Part shown: positions 46,818 through 60,250 of the stretch, piece by piece
Layout of the letters: each line of letters begins with the position of its first letter
How positions within the stretch are numbered: the stretch's first letter is position 1
Source: Cucumis sativus
Lineage: Eukaryota > Streptophyta > Magnoliopsida > Cucurbitales > Cucurbitaceae
DNA length: 64,000 bases
Direction: 5' to 3'
Assembly: GCF_000004075.3 (NCBI RefSeq)
Contig: NC_026660.2
Coordinates: forward strand, 19,053,837 to 19,117,836
Position numbers and translations under genes: made by a program
Notes under the pieces: generated by a model
The model's database searches: none
The model's input: the letters and a program-made list of their open reading frames with translations, nothing else
What the model was told of the DNA's origin: nothing

Positions 46818-49800
46818 TTGAAAAAGATAATAAATCAATTAAAATATTGATTCCAAATTGTTGGAATACCAAAGATTGATAATTAATTGTCGATTTTAGT
46901 TGTGTGGTGTCGAACTACTACCTTGAAAGAAAAATTCGGTGTGAACTCAGTGCTAAATCGCTTATGTCGGTTGCTCCCAAGGTTAACACAACTTTTCCAA
47001 CTCAAGCGTCACATGAATTGAGAGTAGAATCAAAAGAAAATATTGCTTAGAGAAAGGAAATAGAGTTTTTTTTGACAAGAAAAAGAACCGTACGTCAAAA
47101 TCTTTTCTTTACAAAAAAAAAATATACATATATATATATATAATAATTATTAGAACTATAAAATAAATTAAATAATAATTATTATTAATTTCCAATTCAA
47201 ACATCAATTATAAAACAGTACAATGATGATCATTCCCGACTTTATTAGCATGAAACACACATGAGGTTTATACACATTTGGATATGAGAGATACGAGAAT
47301 GTTGTTAATTCTATCAAATTCTTGACCCCAGTTCAAATCTTCAAACATATGTCAAGTGTGTCATCTCCAACAATGTCCCACTACCTTTGGTAGAGGAGAT
47401 CGAACTTGAACAACTGCACAACCTGGAGACTTTAGAGGAATGCATTCCTTTAATTTGACTGCCATTTCAATTTTATTCCTTGAGATCAGGCCTCTCTAGC
47501 TCCACTTTTTCAGCAGTACTTTTCTGTTTGTGTGACTACTCACTTTCTTTATATGTCCAAAGCTAGAATTGGTTAAAGTCAAAGAAAGTCATGAAAAAAG
47601 TTGGTCGCTACTATCTTTGTCCTTCAACCACCAACTCTCATTCTCACCTAAAAGCCTTCGGATTTGAATAAATGTGTATGATTAGATAAGGAGAAACTTA
47701 AAAAAAATTAACTAAAAAATAATTTAATTGTATTATGATTAAATAAACAGAAACTTAATCTAAAATTCAATAACATAAAATTAACTAAATATTTGTGTAT
47801 ATCTAAAAAAAAAAAAAAATACGACTAAAACTTTTGGTATTTTATATATAAAACCATCAACGTTGTCCATTTGAACTTATTAATTTAAAAAAGAAGTTCG
47901 GCCAGAAGATGGGTGTGCCACAACAAGACAAGAGTAAAATTTCCAATGTCTCCATCAACTATATCTTTCATGGTATTAAAGTGGTAGAATTTTATTGCCA
48001 TTGAAATAAAATCATATTTTCCTTAAAGAAATGACAATAATAAATTGACTAGGTAACAACATAAGGTACTCTCCATGTTCTAAATTTTAAAAGTGTTTAA
48101 TAGGTATATAAATTTTCATTTAAGCATACTTAGAAATTAATCTTTTTAGGTTTTCTCAAAAGAAAAAAAAATACCAACTATTTAGACTTTATAAAAAAAA
48201 TCGATAAAAGAAAAAAATTATTAATTCAATAAAGTGTAAATATTGGGTCTATTTTTGACAATTTTCCTTAATTTTTTAATTTCTAAATATTCTTAAATTT
48301 TTATTTCTTTAAATTTTATGCTCAATAAATTACTTATTTAAATTTAAATTTTATATATAATAAGTTATTAACCAATCATGATATCTTATTTTTTCTGAAT
48401 TTATTTTACGACTGGTGAAGTTTATAGTTTAGTACTTATAGTTTAACCAAACCTTATAAAAATTCTATAGTTTGTTAAAATAAATTCTAAACAATCAATC
48501 TATTAAACTAAAAATTTTAAAGTGGAGAACCTTACAAATTCTAAAATATATCTATTAGACAAAAAAAATTATTAGATCATTTAAAAAATTTAAAGGTTAA
48601 ATAAATAAAATGTTAAAATCTAAACCTATAATTTATTCCTTAATTTAAAACCAAAAAGTTACATTAAATTTTCATTTTTACCTTGATATTACACCAAAAT
48701 TCTCATCTTGGCTGTATTGATGATAGTGTCTATTAATTAATTAAAAATAATAACATAGAAAAATTTGATTTCAATTGTAATAATAGTGGTAAATGTTAGT
48801 AAAATTTATTAATATAATCAGGAGACATTAAGTAAAGACTAAAAGAGAAAAAAAAAGTTAAAATGAATGGTGAAAAAGTGTAAAGGTTGGAATTAGAAAG
48901 CGAAACAAAAATAATAATTAAGGAGAGGAGAAAAGGAGTTGTGGTGAAATAAAAGTAAAAAAATGTAATGTGAAAACCTCAAAATTGGCTGCAAAAAGAA
49001 GTATTGAGTGTTGAGAAGAGACAAGCGTATGGTCCACACTACACCCATGTCTTTGACTTTTTCTCTCTTCAATTTTTTCTCTTCTTTTCTTTTCTTTTTT
49101 CGTCCAAATGAATTGTATTTGTATGTAACACATTTTCCATTTTCCATTTTCCATTTCTTTTATTTATTTAAAATTAATTTCCCACCCAATGACCCAAAGT
49201 TTACTCTTTATGGGCGGCGCCGCTCACACTTCTAATCCCCTATTTCCATCTCATCCTTCCATACCCTATTCCCTATCTTTCTCATTTATCATTCTAATAC
49301 TTTTCCATATAATTGTAAATACAATATTCTTTATCCTTTTAACAAATATATCCATAAAATATTAGAAAAATCAAATATCCATTTTATAACCCATTTATCT
49401 CCTAATCCTTTCTCACTTTCATAACCCTAACTTTAGTTTCTAAAATAAAAATAACCTTAACTATCCATTTTAATTCTTTTTAATTGTTATACGCTACAAA
49501 TGTGTAGTGATCACTTAAACTGAACTTAGTTCCACTCAAGCTACTTAGTAGACTCTGTCAAAGTTTTTGCTGTACATTCTAAGGAGTTGTTTGGATCGAA
49601 TATGTTGTTTTATGGGAATGAATATTAAATGATTGAAATTTATATGTTTGAGTTTTAAATGTCTAGGATAATTAATGTATGTATTTGGATTTGCAAGGTA
49701 ACAAATGTCTAGCAGTTGAATGAATGCTTTTGATTTACTGATAGAAATTAAAATTTAATAAAATATAAAAGAACAAGTAAAGTAATCATAATTACATTTA

Positions 49801-49989
49801 ATTATTTAATATTTTATTACCATGATTAGTTGTTTAATCACTTAAAATATATATAAAAGAATATTTTTAACTAATGTTTATTTGATTATTTTTATTATAA
49901 TCACTTGAAAAATATATAAAAGAACATTATTAATTAATATTTATTTCTAAATTGTTTAGATGCAATTAGGGTAAGTAAAATTGATATTG
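46818..49989. other. AT-rich intergenic DNA
   Basis: I see no gene here. A TA-rich microsatellite lies at about 47121-47142. (TTTTCCA)n lies near 49133-49156. The frames around 48893-49235 are shadows of low-complexity pyrimidine or purine tracts. Confidence 0.45.
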
Positions 49990-51147
49990 TTTTTCGTTGT
50001 GCATGTCTTGTATTCCATCAAGGTTGATCCCTTAAGTACTAACTTCAAGCCTTAAACAAAGGGACCCCACCCTCTCATTGACTTGGGAGAGGATTGGATT
50101 TATAGGTTTAGCCTTAAACCAATTGTTTGTTAAAGGATCATGTGAGACTTAAGAAATAAGATGTAATCTCTGGAGTAAAATGGTAAATTAATCCAACTGA
50201 GATTACAAACAATCTATGAAGGGTTAACTTATTGATTATGGTTATATCATATAGACACAAATATATCTACAGTAAGGAAACTGCAGCTACGGGCTATAGC
50301 GAACAATCTCAATTAGTTAACGAAAGTTGGTTACCTAGGTTTAAAAAGTTTAGCTAGTTAATCTTGAATTGTTGGAGCTCATGATCTATAGGTCCATCAT
50401 ATCCTTCTACTAGCTCATAAAAAAGTTATACTTAGAACATTGCGATTAAAAAATTCTAATTGTTTGAATTATTATTGTATTTGAATCATTAATAATATGT
50501 GATACAACTAACTATTCTAAAGTTGAGAGAAGACTCATGTTTTTATTAAAATTTAAAATATAAAAAAATTGAAAATATATTGGTGGTGAAATGAAAATAA
50601 TCATAGTAGTCCATGCGTTGAGAGACCTCAATGTCCAAAAGAAAGGAATAAGTAAAGTCTAATGTAGTGTGTCTTGTTCTCAGCGCGTGTTAAGTTGTTT
50701 ATCTTGTAAAATAATTTTATGCATGCACTTGTATTCCCTAAAAGGTTCTCCTAAAATGTCACTCACTAGGCATTAGACTTACATTTTGAGTTTGCTTTCT
50801 TCAGGCAAGCAAAGTGAAAAGACCACTGGGAGAAGGTGAGTTGTTGCACTAGGCTCTAAGAGTTGTTGCAAGGCATTGGAAATTAGGAGTTTAGTTTTAG
50901 TTTATATTAAAGTATTGCCTTGTATTTGTATTTGTATCAAGTTTGTTTAAGAGGAAATAAAGTTATTTAGCTCTTTCAAGCTTTAAGGTGCTGCGTTTTT
51001 ATATTGTCGAGCATGATTCATTTGAGTAAAGGCTTAAGAGTGGATATTCCAATATTTCACTTAAAAGTGCTAGGATTTCCCAAGTCATGTCCACACTTGG
51101 AACGCGAGGAATGGATTCTGGGTGTGGGCGGACGGGGGCGTGACATA
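49990..51147 (+). mobile_element. Probable LTR remnant ending GGGGGCGTGACA
   Basis: The right end reads GGACGGGGGCGTGACA (to about 51145), the same ending (reverse complement) as the LTR-like end at 24956. The segment 50741-50815 (AAGGTTCTCC...TCACTCACTAGG...TTCAGGCAAG) recurs in modified form at 56756-56830. A gag fragment lies about 1 kb downstream on the same strand, consistent with an old 5' LTR. The left edge is not defined. Confidence 0.4.
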
Positions 51148-52115
51148 GACACTGCAAATTTTCTTCCTTAAACTAAGGAAAAGTGCTTAATGGGGGACAA
51201 ACAGAATAATGTAACCATACTTTTGGAAGCATATATAGATGGATTGGGTATGAGTCGAGGGAATATCATATACAATTCATTAGAGTGAAATCTCTATCGA
51301 AATTTCTATCTTCCAATAATTCCTCCATATTCCAATCACGGAACAATCATTTATTGCAGCAATGCAATCAATATTTAGAGTCAAAGAGAGCAAAACATTT
51401 GATCGGCATCTCAACATTTACTTTCTTTCCCTTTTGTGTTTTATGGTATTGTATTATTGAATTAAGGATTGAGATATCTCTTGCATTCTTCAATATGAAC
51501 ATTATCACTTTCATTTCTAATTCATCCATGTTCTTTACTTCCATCGTGAGTAGCTAAATTTCTTAATTGGTTGAGAACATGGACTAGCATTCTCTAAAAG
51601 CATGCATCAATAGATTAGTTCGTTTAACCTGGAAATAATTCAACACTTCAATCGAAAGACTGATTTAAGTATAGGTAGCTAACTACTCAACAGAATAAGT
51701 TGCTAAGACCAAGTTAAATAAAAGTCGTAGAAGTAATCTTAGAAATATGATTAAAGTCTGTCGTGGACAAATGCATCATTTACATCTAAAAATAGAGTAT
51801 TTGTTGCATTTAGGCATCAAAAAGTAGCTTGTCTTAATTAGCAACTGGACACATGAACGCTATTTATGTATTTCTTGAGAAGAATATTAGAAAACCTTCT
51901 TAACCCTACTCATCGCATAGTACTCCTTCAATTTCATTGCCTACTTTGTAAACTTGATATTGTACTATGCAATTACCACACATTTATATAAATCGTTCCA
52001 TGTCACCAGGGCAGTAGATTTATTCATATAAATATTTGCTTATAAGATTCGTTTGTTAAACTTTGTTTCTTAACCACGCTTGATAAGGACAATGTAAACA
52101 AATTGAGAAATAAGT

Positions 52116-52521
52116 TTGAGAACCAAAATTCAAATTCCAATAATGGTCAGCGCGGACTGGTCAAATTTTTGTAAATTGGTTGAAGTAGTTATGCAAGTTG
52201 AGAGGTCTTTGACTGAAACAGAAAGAGAAAATTTAAAAGGAAAACGATCAAGTTCAGCGATAAGTGAAGAAGGAGAGAAAGGAAATGTTGAAGATTTTAA
52301 CAAAAGGTCTAAGTCTGCATTCAGCCAAGGTTCGCGTTGGAGTGGCGATCTAAGACAAAAGTGTACTGAATGCGGCAAAAGGCATTCACGGGGTTTGTAT
52401 GCGAAAAAACATTGTTTGTTTCAAGTGTGGAATCGTAGGGCACTATAAAAATGAGTGTAACAAGAAGACTGGAGTAGGCAAAGAACCAATGCAAATAGGA
52501 GTAGCATCCTACTCAGTTTAG
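52116..52521 (+). pseudogene. Degenerate retrotransposon gag with two zinc knuckles
   Basis: Codons from about 52140 read a charged gag-like stretch (LTETERENLKGKRSS) and then a damaged knuckle CTECGKRHSRGLY, in which the last cysteine is tyrosine. In another frame, 52417-52458 encodes an intact CCHC knuckle CFKCGIVGHYKNEC followed by NKKTGVGKEPMQIGVASYS and a stop. A frameshift therefore separates the two knuckles. Ty3/gypsy-type by wording; no pol genes follow. Non-functional. Confidence 0.7.
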
Positions 52522-55110
52522 CAGCCTACACTAGGAGGTTTTGCATTAGATAAAGGAAAAAGGGTTGTGAATATAGAATTTTAGGGACGAAATTCCTAAA
52601 GGTAGAAGCTAAGAGTCAAAAGTTTTGACTAATTGTTGAATAGGCGTTCTGCAAAGAAGCTTGAGTTTCGAAGTCTATGTTAGGGTAAGGTGAGACAAGA
52701 AGGTGTTAAGTGATTAAGGACTATTAGGTGTTTGGAGTTCATCACAAAATAGAGCAGACGAGGAAACGTCTAATCTTGATTTGAAAAGGGTTTACGTGTA
52801 AGATTAAGATCTAAACATGTTTAAGTGAAATATTAAGCTTACACATGTAAAGTTATAAGTAGGTGCTGAAAAGTTAAGAGAAACTCAAGGATGACTAATC
52901 TGGTTCAAGATTAGTATAAATAGAGGAAGAAGGCAAGTGCTAAGAAGTTTTTTCTTTGAGAATTTATAAGACTAGCTAAATGTTGATCTGCTCTTATGCG
53001 AGAAGAAGAAGAAGTGAAGCTAGGCGGTCCGTGCTTAGGAAAAATTGAGCTTTTGTGAGTGATATTTCCAAGTATTTGTATACTTAAAGCTTTCTTTGAA
53101 ATTCATGTTTTGTGATAAATATTTATGAAGAGATTTAAATGAAAGCTTATGTTTTAAAAAGCAATGTTATGTGTTTCAATGAACGTGAAAGTATGTTTTC
53201 AAAACATTAGTCTTATCTTACTTCTATCAAAGAGCTAACCATTATGTGCACATAAGGTTAAAGGCTAGCATGTAGAAAAGGCCTACATGGTGAAGTAAAA
53301 TCGGCCAATGCATAAAAAATGTGTATTGTGTTTGGTGGCCTGAGCAACGAAGAATGAACCAGGAGATTTCTAGATGTTGTTGATGAAAAGACAATCATAG
53401 TAGTCTAAACACAAGGTGATGAGTCTTGATGTTGGAAATGATTTATGATCTTGACGAAAAGAATGCAAGACTAATGTGTATTATTCTATTGAAATGCCTG
53501 ATTGTGAAATGTGTTTCTGATAATGTGTATAAATATCTATTATTTAAGCTCCTTTTATTAGAATAATGAGGCCAAAATGTATAAGAAAATAATCAAAATG
53601 CGTAACTTATATTGTAAATTCATAAGTATTTAGAAATACATCTTGCATAATGTAACGATCAAAACTTTTATACTAAGATGATGTCATTAACCACTGTAAA
53701 GACTTTTTGTTTAAAACAAAAGAAAATACTAAATTTCAAAAGAAACACTTCAAATATTTATTTATAAAATATAAGTAAAGTATGTAAAGAAAATAATAAA
53801 TAGAATATTAGTTCGGCCCATATTTAAAATAGATAGAAAATTCCTAAAAGTACTCAAGAGTTCTGAAATAAAATACTATAAATTAAATATTGAAAAACAT
53901 AAATTGTCCCATATGACAAACTATGGTCACTGCTAGTCATTCGTCAGCTTATCTCTACCTCTACCTCTACCTTTGCTTGAAAAATTAAACACAGAAAAGA
54001 GAGAGTATAAATTTATACTCAGTAAGTGACTCACACTAGTCCCGCTACGTGTCTCTTAACTTTTCGTTAGAGTTCTCCAATAAAGTACCGCATAACTATT
54101 GTGCTCGTCCGAACGCATGCTATCTAGTGATCCCGTAGGAATACATTTGGGCTCTCAATGAGCCTGAAGAAAACACCCTAAAAGAGAGTCGGGTTGTAAG
54201 TGATCTCGTCAAATCACTCATGAAAGTTAAAAATTATAAAAGTTATCATGACATACTAGTGGTCCCATCGAACACACACAATCATAAAAAGGTGGTGATC
54301 TCGAGGTACACCTATATGAGTACAATCTTACCATCTATAACATGTAGCATAAACATCATAAAGACATCAGTAATCATCATCATCATCGTAATATCAATCA
54401 TTAATTATCATAACATAATTTGAGTTGTCATCAACCTAACATCAGTCATCACCATCATCATATTATGCATTTTAACTACCCTCAATGCATAATCGTAAAT
54501 ATATGCAAGCTTTTAAAATTTAATTCGAATGTTCAGTAGTAGAATCTCTTACTTTAAGATTAGCTAACAAATATTCCTTAACCGTCAAAGCTTTCCAATG
54601 AATCAAACCTAGGGAAATTCAACAACTTAATTAATGAAATTAACAGTTGGCTAAAGATCCAAAAATCCTTTTAAATCAACTTACCCAAAGTTGAGGTTGA
54701 AACCAATTCAACCTTATTGGAAAAATTTCACCGATTTCTTTTTCAAAAATATTAGCAACCTTGAAGGAAAAAAAATCTAAATTAATTTAATTAGAGTCTA
54801 AAAGTAATAATTGATGGATATATCCAAAACCCACCAAAACTCACAACAAGTGGCTCAAATGACTTCAAAGGAAAGGTTACAATGGCTTGGCTCACACAGC
54901 TTGTGAAGGCTAGAGGAAACTCACACGTGCCTAGAAGAGGAAGATCAACTTGCTCTCAGCTTGGATCTATTAACAGACGACACGCAGCTTAGGTTTCAAT
55001 GGAAACTTCATGTGGCCTGGACGAAAAATGGCTCGCGAACTTTAAGGAGGAAAACGGCTCGGCTATGTTCTGTGCCTAAATGAATTTAAAACCACCTTAA
55101 ATTTTGGAGT
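52522..55110. other. Retroelement-derived, unassigned
   Basis: Moderately AT-rich sequence after the gag remnant. CTCAGTAAGTGACTCAC near 54019-54035, and GGAGTGTTACAC near 55107, read on the minus strand, resemble parts of LTRs (GTGTAACACTCC...). Repeats of ATCATCATC occur near 54375-54385. I cannot assign intact elements. Confidence 0.3.
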
Positions 55111-56560
55111 GTTACACATAAGTAGCATGCCTGTTTTACATGATTACAATATCTAAACGCAGGATAAGTAGGAAGGAATAAGCTAGTGAATCGCAGGAGA
55201 CATCTCGCGCAAAGGCCATGCGATGGGAACTTTCCTGGCGAATAACATTTCCAAGCAAGAAACCACGTCATCCCTAAAGGAAGGCTGAATAAAGGACAAG
55301 AATGGTAGTTGAAGTTGATGTGACTTCACAAGGCCGCAATCGCACTGACAATCTCAGAAGAACAGAAGTTTCTCGCCCAAAGCTGTCTATAAAAAGACTT
55401 CATCCCCACCAAGAGCCAGGAGGACCTGCATAAGCCAATTGAATGTCGATATGAGACAAAGGCTTGAATAGGTAGATCCCTAGAGAGAGAGTGTGGTAGA
55501 AAGGAATGGCATTTCCACCGTCTGTAAACATTTTCTTCTTCTCCTTCGATCAGTTGTAAAAGTGAGAGCTTATCTTATGATTAGGGAAGAATTCATACTT
55601 CCACTATCCCTTAACTTGTAATATTTTTCACTCTCTTTTCTCTTTCATTTTTTGCACTTCTTTGTAATATATGTCGTTCATATTGTACAGCGACCTAAGG
55701 TCTACATTCTTTATATATATTACATGTTTATACCTTTTCAATCCATCATTTCTTGTCTTCTTACTTGTCAATGTGTTATTAATTAGTAGTTAGGTTTGTG
55801 ATAAGTTCTTGATAAGAAGTCTAGCTTATAATTCTTATCGCATTCGTTGAGCTATAACCATCGCTTGGACAACGTCAATCACCAACTACCGGAGAGGGAA
55901 AATAACAAGGATAAGGCTAATGCGTGCAAGGAAGAATTTGACAATAAACTTCAACTTAGCGAGATAACTTCCAACATTTGTATCTCGAAAGGTGAACAAG
56001 TGCAGACATTGGATGTCGAGAGGTTGCTATCCTTAAATGAAAAGTTCTATAAGTATTATAAGTGAATTCTTCTAGATATATCTTACATAATCAAGCATAA
56101 TCTTTTGCATCCCAAAAGGTGAGCAAGTGTGGCGTTTAAACACTTCGAGAGAAGGTCACCTTAATCATGAGTTGATTATGCAAGTTATATCGTATTGAAG
56201 CTCTCGCATTGCTAAATCGCCTAATAATGCATGGAATTTCCTTCACATTTTTTTCGCATACAAGTTAGTTCGCAATTTTATCTTGCATCCATTCATTCCC
56301 CTTTACAAACTCTCTCGGTGAGCATAAGTAGTTTTATCCCTGACTCTTGTTCTTTTATATTTTATTTAATTAATTCTTTTATATCGCCTAGATGATAAGT
56401 TAATTCATATAACTAATGTCTTGAATCAATTCCCTGTGTTTGACCTTGGATCACCCAGATAAACATATTGTTTTGCCTGCACCTAGGCAAGCAGTAGGAA
56501 AACTTGTAGTCAACGAGGACTTAGCTATTGCGCGATAAAGAGGTACATAGTGAGAATCTC
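55111..56560 (+). mobile_element. Possible LTR and leader of a gypsy-type element
   Basis: TATAAAA at 55388 followed by GACTTCATCCCCACC looks like an LTR promoter. TTCCCTGTGTTTGACCTTGG at 56431-56450 is wording common just inside or near LTRs of plant Ty3/gypsy elements. No gag or pol frame follows. Boundaries are not determined and the call is tentative. Confidence 0.3.
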
Positions 56561-57060
56561 ACATGTTATGATCATGACCCATGACTTACCGCATAGAATC
56601 AATTTTGCAATACATAAAGATATATGTGAGCATCTTATGTGCGATGAACTTGCTTCGTGACATACTGCCTAGATTAGAATTGTATCACATGTATGTGAAA
56701 TTACTTCGTCCAAACCAAAGGGACATCCAACAACACAAATTCCAGTCCAGTTTCCAAAAGGTTTTCTTAAAACTTCACTCACTAAGTATTTTGACTTATG
56801 TTTTAAGTTTTCACTCTCCAGGCGAGGAAACCTTGCAAGGCGATTAGCTTAAGTTGTATATTTTATTTTCTAAGAGAAAGTATGTAAAATGTATTATAGA
56901 CCACATGACTAAAAGTTAATAAAAAGTGGTTGATTATCTTTTCGTTGTTTTTTAATGTTATAATGTTGTCTTTTCTTATTGCCTTAAGTATAAGATTAAG
57001 TTTAAGTATTTAAGGTGCTAGGCGATAAAGCAAAAATAACTTGAGCATTTTGCTAGGCCA
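56561..57060 (+). mobile_element. LTR-like segment related to 50.7 kb
   Basis: Positions 56756-56830 repeat the order AAAGGTT, TCACTCACTAAG, GACTTA, TTTTAAGTTT, CTCCAGGCGAGG seen at 50741-50815. Downstream, TTTAAGGTGCTAGGCG (about 57010) parallels TTAAGGTGCTGCG (about 50985). It is probably the same LTR family. Confidence 0.4.
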
Positions 57061-60010
57061 TAAGTATTTAACACAACAAAACTCTAACTAATTGCATGCT
57101 AATGAAATTCTAAGTGCATATAGTCAACAACAAGTTCTACCATGATTTCATTATGCTCCCAGTGAGTTGCTATACGGGTTGCACCTAACTATCTAATTGT
57201 GCAAGGATAGGAAAATGCCATTGGTGTTTGGATTAAGAAACATCGTGGTGTAGATGTCTAATTCCCCTCAACTCGACTGTGTTTTGGTTTTTTTTTTCTT
57301 CTCTCTTTCCAAAAGTAATGTCTATAAATAACCTGAGGTTATATATTAAGGTCGTTAGATATCGATTGTGCATATCTTTAATCTAATTCACTCAAATAAT
57401 TTTCCCTTATTTCTAGAGACGGTAAAATAATATATAGATATACATGCTGCCTAATAATTCTTTATATTATATACAATAGTTTAAAAAGTCTGGTGTTATT
57501 CTTTCCTCTATAAAATATAGAAACTTATTTATATATTGAATGAAGTTCAATATTATAATTTTATCATGCTCAATCAAAATTAACTTGAGTCAAACAAACT
57601 ATATAAACCTATTTCTTAGATTTATTAAAAATATAGTGACTTAATTAAAATGCAATATAAAAACAAAAGTGCCTAAATTTAAAAAAAATATATATGTTTT
57701 TTTTTTATGAACTAACGAGGTTTCTTAAGAATATTAAAAAAAAAAACAAAATATTTATTCTGTATATGAATTAAAAAGAAAAAAGAACAACTACACATAA
57801 TTTCATATAATTTTGCATATTTTGTCAAACGTATGGTTTTTAATTGTTTTTTTTTTTTTTCACTTTTATAATCAAGTTGTAAGAATGTGACAAAGAAATT
57901 TGGGAGAGGTGATGTGCTTTTGGGCATGCGCAGGTTGATGGATGAATAAATAAATAATCACTTTTAAAAAAACTATTAAGCGTGTGGCAAAAACAGTACA
58001 AATATCTATAGAATAATGTTAGTTGCTTTCACTTATTGTATTTATTTATTTTAGAAAATGGTGAAGATGCATGCATTTACATGCATCATTTGTCTTTTTG
58101 TGTCCTTGTTTTTTCTCAATTTCTTATCCTCCAAACCCCTCTTCTCTATTTCTGGTTTAAAAAGGTGTCAACTGGGACAGAACACATAGGAGGGAGGGTT
58201 ACTTTGTCTTCTTCTTGCTCAAATTCCAATCGACAAAAACAAGGATTCATTTTCAATTTTCCCTAAGGATTCAGCTTTATTTCTTTCCTGTCTTTAAACC
58301 TTTTTCATTTGCTCTACATCTCTACATTTTGGTGTCAATTTTGTACCTCCATAAATTTATCAAATAAAAAGAATTATACTCAAATTCATTCTTTTTTAAA
58401 AATTAAAAAAAAAATGGAAAGAATATATGTTCTTAATAATATTCATTAGGAACAAATAGAGAATATTTCTATTTTAGTCTTCTTAAAAGTCAAACTTGAG
58501 GAAAAAATAACTTATTTAGTCGGCATAATTTGAGAGAGATTAAAAGATAAATCTTTAGTCTTTATTATAGAGGTAACAAAATTAGGTCATGAGATTATAA
58601 GTTCTTCGAAAATAGAACGACCATCTTTTGAGACTCATACTCATAATTATTGTTTCACCTTCATCCATATAAATTAACTTATTTAATTAACCATTATTTT
58701 TATTTTTATTTTCCATCCATGTCCATTACTCTATAAATAAATGTCCATTTATCCTCTATTACAGTTGTATAGAAAATTTTACTGTCATATTTTTAATTTT
58801 GAAAACATCCTATTATTTAGAGAATAAGAAAAAAGAAAAATCTTGAAAAAGAGAGACTATCAACACAAGAACATCTTGGTGGGGTCCAGTAAAGATGTTG
58901 ACTAAATCATATTCCAATGGACGAAAAAGGTTACTTAACCTACAAGATTGACAAATGTAATTTATGAATTATAATAAAATTCTAGATTAATATAAAATTG
59001 TTTGTATTCTAAACCTTTATCTTAATCTGCTTTATAAGATGCATTTATTAAAACTAAATAAAATTTATCAAACTTTAAATTTCTTTTTTGTTATATTTTG
59101 GAAATAGTTTTGAATTTTTGATATGACAATTTTCCTTTAATTAATTAATTAACTAAGTTTTATTATCAAAACAATTTTTTAATTTGTATTTCATAATTAA
59201 TAGAGATTAACACTTGAAACTGGGCATTTAGTTAGAAATACGAAAAAGAAAAAAGAAAGACTTAATTGGTAAAAGAAAAGGAAAGAAAGAAAGAAAGAAA
59301 GAAAAGTTTTATGGATAGGGATGAAGGTGAAGTTCGAGGAAAGGGGAGAAGAGCCTAATGAGAATGACGGCAGCAGGGTGATGAGAAGTAGGTATGATGA
59401 CGTGTACTTCAAAGCCACCGTTAAAAAAGGTTTCATTCATAACCAATCAACATTCAACTCCGCGATTTATGCCAATTCCACGGCGATTTTTTAGTGCAAC
59501 AAAAACGAAACCTATCAATTATATATTTTCCATTTTTCCAAATTTCTTCGTGGTCCATGGGCGGCTCGAGGTATTAAAGTGAGTGTTTGGGGATTTGTTC
59601 TTAAAGTCTCTTCATTTATATTAATTTCTGTTTTTATACACAACTATTTGAGCATTAAAATGTAAATATCAAAACAAATACAAAAAATGAGGATGAGTAA
59701 ATAATCATAAAAAATTAAATAAGTCTGAATTTGATCAAATGGTCCAAATTTATTTATTATTAAAATTAAATTGTTTACTACCTTTAAAAAGTTTGTCCGT
59801 CAAACTCCTTCAATTATTAAGCAACAAATTTTGTATGCATGTAGATATACAATTTTCCCAAGTTTGATTTATGTTACTTAGACGTGTGTTGAGTTTTCAA
59901 AAACTCTATTATTTTATAAGGTTTGAATATCTTTATATTCTCTTCGATTATAAAGGTCGTCTTTGGTCGATTTTTCTTTTCTTTTTGTACTTGTTCTAAT
60001 AAATATACCT
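57061..60010. other. AT-rich intergenic DNA
   Basis: No gene is supported. It contains a (GAAA)n microsatellite at about 59281-59304 and long A or T runs. CATGCATTTACATGCATCATT near 58069 is a minor palindrome-like word. Confidence 0.45.
59280..59304. repeat. (GAAA)n microsatellite
   Basis: About six perfect GAAA units lie within a purine-rich tract. Confidence 0.85.
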
Positions 60011-60013
60011 TAA

Positions 60014-60250
60014 AAGATTCAACATGAGCTTAGCTCAACTGGCACGTGTATGTTCATGTAGATAAGAAATTCCGGATTCAAATCCACATTCAGCATTTAT
60101 TGCAATACCTTTGCAAAAAATATTAGGTTGTAAATTGAATTAAATTTGGGGAGAATTTAATTAAAGAGAGATGGTGAGGTGTAGATTTGTCTCCGTGCTG
60201 CTTTTAAGACAATGTAATAATATACTAGTTTTTTTCTTTTTTTAAAAAAA
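60014..60250 (+). mobile_element. tRNA-derived SINE
   Basis: TTAGCTCAACTGG (60030-60042) fits the RNA polymerase III box A, and GGATTCAAATCC (60074-60085) fits box B, about 32 bases apart. A tRNA-unrelated body of about 140 bases follows and ends in a T-rich tail (about 60229-60241). It does not fold into a proper tRNA cloverleaf, so it is not a tRNA gene. Target duplications are not clear. The edges are approximate. Confidence 0.6.

Noticed and set aside
54220..54423. 67-codon ORF ending in an Ile/Val run
   Set aside because: The Ile-rich end comes from ATC/ATA microsatellite-like DNA in a retroelement-derived region.
60014..60100. A tRNA gene
   Set aside because: Box A and B are present, but the acceptor and anticodon stems cannot be paired; it fits a SINE head better.
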